Shown piece by piece: positions 15,845 through 22,019 of a DNA stretch of 24,739 bases. The translations under genes were made by a program, and so were the position numbers. This DNA is from an uncultured Eubacteriales bacterium (lineage in GTDB: Bacteria > Bacillota > Clostridia > Oscillospirales > Oscillospiraceae). The stretch is from positions 1 through 24,739 of the forward strand of contig URSX01000017.1 of NCBI GenBank assembly GCA_900550615.1, read 5' to 3'. Position 1 is the first letter of the stretch; every line of letters starts with the position of its first letter. The notes beneath the pieces were generated by a model that saw only the letters and a program-made list of their open reading frames with translations, made no database searches and was not told where the DNA came from.

Positions 15845-16552
15845 ATGAAGAGAAGGATCATCGAAATCGATCAGGATAAATGCAACGGCTGCGGTGCCTG
15901 TGCCGCCGCCTGCCACGAGGGCGCCATCTCCATGGTGGACGGCAAGGCTAAGCTGATGCGGGATGACTACTGCGACGGCCTGGGCGACTGCCTGCCCGCC
16001 TGCCCCACCGGGGCCATCACCTTCGTGGAACGCGAAGCCGCCGCCTACGACGAGCAGGCGGTGCTGGCCAACAAGCAAAAGAAGATGCAGCAGCAGGGGA
16101 TGCGTCTGCACGGCGGCTGCCCCGGTGCCCGGATGCAAACGCTCCGACATCTGGAATCCGCCGCCGAGGCCGCGCCCGCTACATCCCAGAGCCAGCTATC
16201 CCAGTGGCCGGTGCAGATCAAGCTGGTGCCGGTGAACGCGCCGTATTTCGACGGGGCAAAGCTGCTCATCGCCGCCGACTGCACGGCCTACGCCTACGCC
16301 GCATTCCACCAGCGGTTCATTAAGGGGCATATCACTCTGGTGGGCTGCCCGAAGCTGGACAGCGTGGATTACTCCGAGAAGCTCACTGAGATCATCCGTG
16401 AAAACGACATCCGGAGCGTGACCATCGTGCGCATGGAGGTCCCCTGCTGCGGCGGACTGGAGCACGCGGCCAAAACCGCCCTGCAAAACAGCGGGAAATT
16501 CATTCCCTGGCAGGTGGTGACCATCTCCACAGACGGGAGGATTCTGGACTGA
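15845..16552 (+). CDS. 4Fe-4S ferredoxin-domain protein
   Basis: Iron-sulphur protein of 235 residues, no signal peptide or membrane segment. The N-terminal ferredoxin domain has one full cluster motif (Cys13, Cys16, Cys19, Cys23). A second is DYCDGLGDCLPACP with only three cysteines (43, 49, 53), since the usual middle cysteine is Leu46. The C-terminal part (about 88-235) has further conserved-looking cysteines: GGCPG (92), Cys146, VGCPK (168) and PCCGG (201, 202). Similar proteins are found beside Crp/Fnr regulators in Clostridia, sometimes with hybrid cluster protein; their reaction is not established. It is divergent from the Crp gene and probably activated by it. A strong terminator follows. 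Confidence 0.9.
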   Translation: MKRRIIEIDQDKCNGCGACAAACHEGAISMVDGKAKLMRDDYCDGLGDCLPACPTGAITFVEREAAAYDEQAVLANKQKKMQQQGMRLHGGCPGARMQTLRHLESAAEAAPATSQSQLSQWPVQIKLVPVNAPYFDGAKLLIAADCTAYAYAAFHQRFIKGHITLVGCPKLDSVDYSEKLTEIIRENDIRSVTIVRMEVPCCGGLEHAAKTALQNSGKFIPWQVVTISTDGRILD

Positions 16553-16593
16553 CGGAAAAAGTGCCCCTCGGGCCTCCGGCCCCCGGCAAAGCA

Positions 16594-16628
16594 AAACTCC
16601 TCACTGCCGCAACGGCAGTGAGGAGTTT
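16594..16628 (+). terminator. Terminator after the 4Fe-4S gene
   Basis: AAACTCCTCACTGCCG (16594-16609) pairs perfectly with 16613-16628 around a CAA loop: a 16-bp stem with A runs before and TTT at the end. It could work in both directions. It marks the right edge of the module before the transposase remnant. Confidence 0.85.
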
Positions 16629-16679
16629 CCATTAATATCCTTATTCACCCAAGGAAGGCAGCGTCCTTTCCGGCTCCAG

Positions 16680-16973
16680 AAGAACAACCGTCTCCACAGA
16701 TGCCCCGCATTCAAAATCAGTATCTGTTGTCTGCTGCATATTGGAGAATGTCAGCTTCGGCGTAAACTGGTCCGTCCCTATACGCCCCGGCACAACGGCA
16801 AGGCAGAGCGCAGCCACCGGGAGGATCAGAAGTCCTTTTACTCCTGTCACGCGTTCTGCTCTCTGGACGATTTCACAAAGCAGCTCTCTGTCCACAACCG
16901 TCGCCCCAACAACTTACCCATGAGACCCCTCCGCTGGCTTTCTCCTATCGAGTTCGCTGTCCAATATGTTTGA
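16680..16973 (+). pseudogene. DDE transposase remnant, C-terminal part
   Basis: The plus strand encodes the end of an integrase catalytic domain in one frame from about 16752 to a TGA at 16971-16973: RRKLVRPYTPRHNGKAERSH, REDQKSFYS, DDFTKQLSVHNRRPNNLPM, RPLRWLSPIEFAVQYV. The PYTPRHNGKAERSHR part holds the last catalytic Glu region. Upstream of about 16750 similarity fades into shifted frames, and the first and second catalytic aspartates are not found. There is no start codon. It belongs to the same family and strand as the N-terminal remnant at 14781-15050. Confidence 0.85.
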
Positions 16974-17010
16974 CAAACCTACAAACGCCGCCTGAAAACA
17001 ATAATTTTGC

Positions 17011-17754
17011 CTACAGGCGGATGAATGCGGCGTTGGCATAGCCGATCATGTCCTCATACAGCACCACATACCAGCCCTGATACTGGCCGAAAACCGTCAC
17101 CGCAGCGCCGTTGGGAATCCGGGTCAGCACCTGGCCTTGGACAGAGGGATAGGCCCGCAGATTCACGGGGCCGCCGGAATCCGTCACGGCCAGGGCCGGC
17201 CGGCTGGGGCCGGGATAGACATAGGGCAGGCCGAAATACTCCGTCATGGCCTGCACCAGGGTCTGGGCAATGAGATTGATGTGCCCGGCGATCCACTCCG
17301 CGTCGGCGACATTATCGTGGTAGCCGATCTCCAGCAGCACCGTCGGGGCCTTGGTGCGCTTCACCTCCGCCAGGGTGGTGGTGGAGCGGGTGGTCACCTG
17401 GTCGGGCAGGGGATAGATCTCCCGCAGAGCCGCGGCGAACAGCTCTGCCGCCCGGCGGCCCTGGGTACTGCCTGGGTAGTAAAAGGCGATGATGCCCCGA
17501 TTCCGGCCCTCACTGCCCGGGCCGGAGGCGTTGGAGTGGAGGGCCAGGTGGAAATCGTAGCTGCCGGCATTGCTCTGCCGGATGGAGGTGGATACGCTGC
17601 CCTGGGGATCGTTGCGGGTGAACTGGATGCCATTGGAGAGCAGCAGCGGCTCCATGGCATCCGCTAAAAGGTTCATGAAATACTCCTCCGAACCGGCGCC
17701 GGTGACGTACTGGTTATACTCCTGGGTGGATGGGCTCAAAAAGATCTTCGGCAT
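17011..17754 (-). CDS. N-acetylmuramoyl-L-alanine amidase with SH3b domain
   Basis: Predicted peptidoglycan amidase of 247 residues. The Amidase_3 domain (about 3-175) has a Glu pair in GAGSEEYFMN (23-24), His73 in LALHSNA, and catalytic Glu142 in LLEIGYHDN. The usual first zinc ligand in a GHGG motif is replaced by FLSPSTQ (5-11). A bacterial SH3 domain (about 187-247) with VNLRAYPSVQ binds cell wall in related proteins. No signal peptide is visible, as in Bacillus CwlC, a mother-cell lysis amidase; release by cell lysis is possible. The ATG at 17754 has AGGGAGG 9 nt upstream. A CCGCCTG/CAGGCGG hairpin spans the stop codon. Confidence 0.88.
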   Translation of the reverse strand: MPKIFLSPSTQEYNQYVTGAGSEEYFMNLLADAMEPLLLSNGIQFTRNDPQGSVSTSIRQSNAGSYDFHLALHSNASGPGSEGRNRGIIAFYYPGSTQGRRAAELFAAALREIYPLPDQVTTRSTTTLAEVKRTKAPTVLLEIGYHDNVADAEWIAGHINLIAQTLVQAMTEYFGLPYVYPGPSRPALAVTDSGGPVNLRAYPSVQGQVLTRIPNGAAVTVFGQYQGWYVVLYEDMIGYANAAFIRL

Positions 17755-17775
17755 AAGCGCGGCCTCCCTGTCTGC

Positions 17776-17901
17776 AATTTCTCGGCGCGGCAAAAATGCT
17801 TTTGTCACGCCGTCTGCGTTTTTGCAGCTTTGAAAAAGCTGCAAAAACGATTAATTTTAATGACGAGGGGCACCCTTCCCGGGTTTCCCTCCCACTTCCT
17901 T
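17776..17901. repeat. Long dispersed repeat, copy A
   Basis: A 126-bp unit upstream of the amidase. It contains a perfect 15-bp stem (17817-17831 with 17835-17849), starting CGTTTTTGCAGC. Flanks AATTTCTCGGCGCG and AATTTTAATGACG and the end CACCC..GGGTTTCCC match 19439-19548 in the same order and orientation. It lies in the amidase 5' leader. Confidence 0.75.
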
Positions 17902-17986
17902 ACCGTTATTGCAATCTTGCCACTTTATCCATAGTCTGAATTTCTCCTCCTATTTATATGTTTATATGGCGAGGCTCCGGGATATG

Positions 17987-17995
17987 TGCTATAAT
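17987..17995 (+). promoter_or_regulatory. rlmI-like promoter, extended -10
   Basis: TGC followed directly by a perfect TATAAT (17990-17995) gives an extended -10; the -35 (TGGCGA at 17967) is poor. The start would fall near 18002, 28 nt before the ATG. Confidence 0.65.
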
Positions 17996-18029
17996 TAAAT
18001 CGATTTTTCTTAGAAAGGCAGGCGGGACT

Positions 18030-19259
18030 ATGAAGGCAGAACGACCCTATCCCCAGGTGCATATCACCCAAAAAGGAGAGCGTGCCCTGACGGCGGGGCA
18101 CCCGTGGGTATATGCTGCGGAGGTGACAGAGCTCTCCGGCCCTGTGGAGGACGGCGGTCTGGCGGATGTCATCGGCCACAAGGGAGCCTATCTCGGCACG
18201 GGCTTTTATAACAGCCATTCCCTCATCCGCTGCCGCCTCCTCTCCCGCAATGCCAACGACCGGTTTGACGACGCCTTCTGGCAGCGCCGGGTACAATATG
18301 CCTGGGACTACCGCAAGAGCGTGATGGAGCCGGAGGATCTGCACTGCTGCCGGGTGATCTTCGGGGAGGCGGACGGCTTTCCGGGGCTGACAGTGGACCG
18401 CTTCGGCCCGGTACTGGTGGCCCAGGTGCTGAGTCTGGGCATGGAGAGTATCCGGGAGAGACTGCTGCCCATCATCGTCCGGGTGCTGCGCGGGGACGGG
18501 CAGGACATTGCCGGCATCTACCTGCGCAACGATGTGGCCCTGCGGGAAAAGGAGGGGCTGGCACAGGGCAAGGGCTGGTTCCCCCTGCCCGGAGAAGCCC
18601 AGCCCGATCTCACAGGGGCGGATATTGTGGAAAACGGCATCCGCTACCGGGTGGACTTTATAAACGGGCAGAAAACCGGGTTTTTCCTGGATCAGAAATA
18701 CAACCGCCGGGCGGTGGCAAGGCTGGCTAAGGGCCGGACGGTACTGGACTGCTTCACCCATACCGGCTCCTTCGCCCTCAACGCCGCCCGGGGCGGCGCC
18801 AGGCATGTGACGGCGGTGGACGTGTCGGAATTCGCCGTGGAGTGCGCCGCAGAAAATGCCCGGCGCAACGGTCTGGACGGCATCATGGAGTGCCGGGCCG
18901 CCAACGTGTTCGACCTGCTGCCGGAGCTGGAAAAGGGGCCGAAGGTCTACGACTTCATCATTCTGGATCCCCCGGCCTTCACCAAGAGCCGCAAGACCAT
19001 TGACAGCGCCATGACCGGGTATAAGGAGATCAACTACCGGGCCATGAAGCTGCTGCCCCGGGGCGGATACCTGGCCACCTGCTCGTGCAGCCATTTCGCC
19101 TCCACAGAGCGGTTCATGGCCATGCTCCGCAGCGCCGCCAGGGACGCCGGAGTGCAGCTGCGGCAGATCGAGCAGCGGCAGCAGTGCTGCGACCATCCCA
19201 TCCTCTGGGGCGTGGAGGAGACGGACTATCTGAAATTCTTCCTGTTCCAGGTGGTCTGA
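18030..19259 (+). CDS. RlmI-like SAM-dependent rRNA cytosine methyltransferase
   Basis: Cytoplasmic methyltransferase of 409 residues in the RlmI/YccW family, which makes m5C in 23S rRNA. It has a PUA-like RNA-binding domain (about 8-80, ALTAGHPWVYAAEV), a middle domain (about 85-200), then a Rossmann methyltransferase with GQKTGFFLDQ (213-222), the SAM motif VLDCFTHTGSFAL (238-250), VDVSEFAVECAAENARRN, motif IV LDPPAF (312-317), and the catalytic-cysteine region CSCSH (351-355). The ATG at 18030 has AAAGGCAGG upstream. It is transcribed alone from an extended -10 promoter and is divergent from the amidase. The target base is inferred from the family. Confidence 0.93.
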   Translation: MKAERPYPQVHITQKGERALTAGHPWVYAAEVTELSGPVEDGGLADVIGHKGAYLGTGFYNSHSLIRCRLLSRNANDRFDDAFWQRRVQYAWDYRKSVMEPEDLHCCRVIFGEADGFPGLTVDRFGPVLVAQVLSLGMESIRERLLPIIVRVLRGDGQDIAGIYLRNDVALREKEGLAQGKGWFPLPGEAQPDLTGADIVENGIRYRVDFINGQKTGFFLDQKYNRRAVARLAKGRTVLDCFTHTGSFALNAARGGARHVTAVDVSEFAVECAAENARRNGLDGIMECRAANVFDLLPELEKGPKVYDFIILDPPAFTKSRKTIDSAMTGYKEINYRAMKLLPRGGYLATCSCSHFASTERFMAMLRSAARDAGVQLRQIEQRQQCCDHPILWGVEETDYLKFFLFQVV

Positions 19260-19299
19260 CGCCGGGGGCGTGAAAAGTGAATACAATTTGCGTTTTGGA

Positions 19300-19343
19300 T
19301 ACGGATTGCCACACCAGTGACATCGGTCACTGGCTCGCAATGA
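19300..19343. repeat. CAGTGAC palindrome repeat, copy 2
   Basis: CCAGTGAC and GTCACTGG pair around ATCG inside the TACGGATTGCCAC...CGCAATGA unit also found at 10302-10348. Here it is 40 bp past a stop codon, again at a gene's 3' end. Confidence 0.85.
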
Positions 19344-19372
19344 TATGCTTTTTACATGGTGTGCGAAGGCCG

Positions 19373-19428
19373 TCCTTTCTACCGGCAGGACAAACAGGCG
19401 GCTGACCCGTATCGGGCCAGCCGCCTGT
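19373..19428. repeat. 56-bp direct repeat, copy 1
   Basis: The unit from TCCTTTCT to GCCGCCTGT recurs at 19566-19621 with three mismatches. Its second half (19394-19428) folds into a hairpin with ACAGGCGGCTG against CAGCCGCCTGT and an inner CCCG/CGGG stem, terminator-like on both strands. Confidence 0.9.
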
Positions 19429-19438
19429 CAGCGTACCG

Positions 19439-19548
19439 AATTTTTCGGCACGCTGCATAAGTTTTTGCAGCCCTGTCAGGGCTCCAAAAACTATGGATTT
19501 TAATCGCGCAGGACACCCCTCTTGGGTTTCCCGCGCACACCCTTCCTT
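19439..19548. repeat. Long dispersed repeat, copy B
   Basis: A 110-bp unit homologous to 17776-17901: AATTTTTCGGCACG, a GTTTTTGCAGCCCT hairpin closing with AGGGCTCCAAAAAC, ATTTTAATCGCG, and CACCCCTCTTGGGTTTCCC. It sits exactly between the two 56-bp direct repeats. The rest of the 19260-19824 gap shows no credible gene. Confidence 0.75.
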
Positions 19549-19565
19549 TCCGTCCGCGCAGCTCA

Positions 19566-19621
19566 TCCTTTCTGTCGGCAAGACAAACAGGCGGCTGACC
19601 CGTATCGGGCCAGCCGCCTGT
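19566..19621. repeat. 56-bp direct repeat, copy 2
   Basis: Second copy of the 19373-19428 unit, starts 193 bp after the first. Its hairpin (19587-19621) is followed by TTTT on the plus strand, so this copy may end transcripts entering from the methyltransferase gene. Confidence 0.9.
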
Positions 19622-19743
19622 TTTCAGAAAAAGAGGAGAGAAAAACACTTACCACGGTTATAATTTACAGTATATGCTGGAGAATGTCAACGTGCGCGGT
19701 GAATGGTTCATAATTTGTTTACAAAAAAGGGGCACAATGCCTA

Positions 19744-19772
19744 TTGTATCCCCCAAAAATCTGTGCTATTAT
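19744..19772 (+). promoter_or_regulatory. marR-exporter promoter
   Basis: TTGTAT (19744-19749) is followed after 17 bp by TATTAT (19767-19772), preceded by TGC as an extended -10. The predicted start is near 19779, inside the operator pair. Confidence 0.6.
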
Positions 19773-19799
19773 TTAGCTTGCTAATTATTAGTGTACTAA
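19773..19799. promoter_or_regulatory. Two tandem MarR-type operators
   Basis: TTAGC-TT-GCTAA (19773-19784) and TTAGT-GT-ACTAA (19788-19799) are two perfect 12-bp palindromes with centres 15 bp apart. They abut the -10 element and cover the predicted start. MarR dimers bind palindromes of this size, so autorepression is the likely use. Confidence 0.7.
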
Positions 19800-19824
19800 C
19801 TTTTTAAAAAGGAGGGGAATCGGC

Positions 19825-20283
19825 TTGAGTAAGTGCAAAGCGCAGCAGGAGCATTTCGGCCCGCTGCTGGGGTACTGCGACCACCAGATGATGAAGCTGA
19901 TGGTGCGCAAGCTGCGCAGGTATGACGTGTCGCCCATGCAGTGCCGTACGCTGACCTTCCTCAAAGAGCAGCAGCAGGATGTGACGCAGAAGACGCTGCA
20001 GGAATTCCTGCGGGTGAAGCCGTCCACCGTTAACGGCATCGTGGAGCGACTGGAGGAAAAGCATCTGCTGACCCGGAGCGTATCCCCCGGGGACGGGCGG
20101 TGCAAGCTGCTGCACCTGACAGAGGAGGGGCAGTGCTTCTATCAGGAGTTCATTGCCATTATGGAAAGTGTACACAGGCAAGCGGAGCAGGGCTTCTCAG
20201 CGGAAGAGGTGAAGCTGCTGCAGGGCTTTTTGCATCGGGTGGCGGACAATTTATCCCGGGAAACGGAGGAAACGCATACATGA
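19825..20283 (+). CDS. MarR-family transcriptional regulator
   Basis: Predicted repressor of 152 residues with a winged helix-turn-helix at about 35-105: SPMQCRTLTFLKEQQ, TLQEFLRVKPSTVNGIVERL, then a wing GDGRCKLLHLTEEG. Dimerisation helices lie at each end. The start is a TTG at 19825, with AGGAGG 9-10 nt upstream. The stop overlaps the exporter start as ATGA, so regulator and transporter are translationally coupled, a common layout for a drug-responsive MarR beside its efflux pump. It probably represses its own operon through the tandem palindromes at 19773-19799. The inducing ligand is unknown. Confidence 0.92.
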   Translation: MSKCKAQQEHFGPLLGYCDHQMMKLMVRKLRRYDVSPMQCRTLTFLKEQQQDVTQKTLQEFLRVKPSTVNGIVERLEEKHLLTRSVSPGDGRCKLLHLTEEGQCFYQEFIAIMESVHRQAEQGFSAEEVKLLQGFLHRVADNLSRETEETHT

Positions 20284-22019
20284 AGAAGAAAAAACTGATG
20301 GACTATACCGCCGGGTACAGGCCGCTCATCGTGCTGGGTATCCTGTGCTCGGCGGGGGAGGCCGTGCTGGAGCTGCTGCTGCCCCAGGTCATGAGCGACA
20401 TTGTGGACATCGGCATCAAAAATGCGGACAGGAACTATATCCTCATGGCGGGGCTGAAGATGGTGCTGATGGCCCTGGTGGCCCTGGCCCTGGGCGTCGG
20501 GGCGGCGGTGCTGGCCTCCAAGGCCGGCATGGGCTTCGGCGCCAATCTGCGGGCCGCCGAGTACCGGCAGGTGCAGAGGTTCTCCTTTGCCAACATTGAG
20601 CATTTTTCCACGGCGTCGCTAATCACACGGCTGACCAATGATGTAAACAGCCTGCAGGTGACCCTGATGATGGGCATGCGGATGCTGGTGCGGGCTCCGG
20701 TGATGCTGGTGACGGCTCTGGTGATGGCGCTGATTATCAGCACGCGGCTGAGCCAGGTGTTCCTGGTGGTGATCCCCCTGCTGGTGCTGGGGGTGGTGCT
20801 GGTGCTGAAAAAGGTGGGCCCGTTCTTCACCTCTCTGCAGGGGGCCACTGACGACCTGAACCTGGTGGTGCAGGAGGATCTGAACGCCATCCGGGTGGTG
20901 AAATCCTTCGTCCGGGAGGACGTGGAAAAGGAAAAGTTCGCCGGGCGCAACGAAAAGCTCAAGGGTATGGCCGAAAAGGCCTTCGGGTTTGTGGTGATGT
21001 TCATGCCGCTGATCTTCTTGCTCATGGGCGGCACCATTGTGGCGGTGCTGTGGATCGGCGGGAACTATGTGTACGAGGGGAGTTTGCTCTCCGGCGACCT
21101 CATCGCCTTTTTCACCTATGTTTCCGAAATTCTCATGTCACTGATGATGGTGTCTATGGTGATGATGCTGCTGACGAGATCCATCGCCTGCGGCAAGCGT
21201 GTGATGGCGGTGCTCAACGAGGAGCCGCAGATCACCGATGAAAATGCCCGGGAGGGGCTGACCGTGGAGAGCGGCTCCATCGACTTTGACCATGTGTATT
21301 TCCGTTATAATGAAAACGGCCAAACCTGGAACCTGGAGGACATCGACCTGCACATCCCCTCCGGGGCCACGGTGGGCATCCTGGGCGGCACCGGCAGTGC
21401 CAAGACCACGCTGGTGAGCCTGATCCCGAGGCTCTACGAGGCCACCGAGGGCAGCGTGCGCGTGGGCGGACACAATGTGAAGGAATACTCCATGGAGCAC
21501 CTGCGGGATGCCTGCGCCATGGTGCTGCAGAAGAATACCCTGTTCTCCGGCACCATCAAGGAGAACCTCCGCTGGGGCGATGCCAATGCCACAGACGAGG
21601 AGATGCGCAGCGCCTGCCGCATTGCCTGCGCGGAGGAATTCATCGAGAAAATGCCGGATGGGTATGACACCTACATCGAGCAGGGAGGCACCAATGTGTC
21701 CGGCGGACAGAAGCAGAGGCTGTGCATCGCCCGGGCGATTTTGCGCAGGCCTAAAGTGCTGATCCTGGACGACTCCACCTCGGCGGTGGACACCGCCACG
21801 GATGCGGCCATCCGTCAAGGACTGCGATCCACGCTGCCGGGAACGACGAAGGTGATTATCGCCCAGCGCATCTCCTCCGTGCAGGACGCGGACATGATCG
21901 TGGTGCTGGACGACGGAAAGATTTCCGGCGCGGGCAGCCATGCGGAGCTGCTGAAAACCAACGAAATTTACAGGGAAGTATATGAATCCCAGCAGGGAGG
22001 AGGTGCCATCGATGGCTGA
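20280..22019 (+). CDS. ABC exporter half, degenerate ATPase site
   Basis: Half-transporter of 579 residues: a six-helix membrane domain (about 15-310) fused to an ATPase domain (about 330-570). Walker A is GGTGSAKTT (369-377), signature VSGGQ (473-477), Walker B ILDD (495-498). The catalytic Glu is Asp498 and the H-loop His is Gln529 (IIAQRIS). These changes mark the non-catalytic side of heterodimeric type IV exporters such as TM287/288 and BmrCD, where only the partner's site hydrolyses ATP. The ATG at 20280 overlaps the MarR stop. It likely pairs with the next gene, which starts before this one ends. Drug or lipid export is inferred; the substrate is unknown. Confidence 0.94.
   Translation: MKKKKLMDYTAGYRPLIVLGILCSAGEAVLELLLPQVMSDIVDIGIKNADRNYILMAGLKMVLMALVALALGVGAAVLASKAGMGFGANLRAAEYRQVQRFSFANIEHFSTASLITRLTNDVNSLQVTLMMGMRMLVRAPVMLVTALVMALIISTRLSQVFLVVIPLLVLGVVLVLKKVGPFFTSLQGATDDLNLVVQEDLNAIRVVKSFVREDVEKEKFAGRNEKLKGMAEKAFGFVVMFMPLIFLLMGGTIVAVLWIGGNYVYEGSLLSGDLIAFFTYVSEILMSLMMVSMVMMLLTRSIACGKRVMAVLNEEPQITDENAREGLTVESGSIDFDHVYFRYNENGQTWNLEDIDLHIPSGATVGILGGTGSAKTTLVSLIPRLYEATEGSVRVGGHNVKEYSMEHLRDACAMVLQKNTLFSGTIKENLRWGDANATDEEMRSACRIACAEEFIEKMPDGYDTYIEQGGTNVSGGQKQRLCIARAILRRPKVLILDDSTSAVDTATDAAIRQGLRSTLPGTTKVIIAQRISSVQDADMIVVLDDGKISGAGSHAELLKTNEIYREVYESQQGGGAIDG

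Noticed and set aside
16641..16895. A minus-strand open frame of 84 codons with a hydrophobic middle, resembling a small membrane protein.
   Set aside because: It lies antisense to the C-terminal transposase remnant, whose plus-strand frame has clear family motifs. No ribosome binding site was seen for it.
14776..16990. Terminal inverted repeats of the broken insertion sequence (TGTAGG near 14780 and CCTACA near 16978).
   Set aside because: Only six bases match, which is expected by chance at this distance; no target-site duplication could be found.
19373..19621. A CRISPR-like pair of repeats.
   Set aside because: Only two copies, 56 bp long, with a 137-bp spacer and strong internal hairpins; no cas genes nearby.
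19327..19648. Two minus-strand open frames of 84 and 89 codons sharing a GGWPDTGQPPVC segment.
   Set aside because: The shared segment is only the translation of the 56-bp direct repeats, and the rest is the long repeat. Hairpin DNA explains both; no start signal or family is seen.
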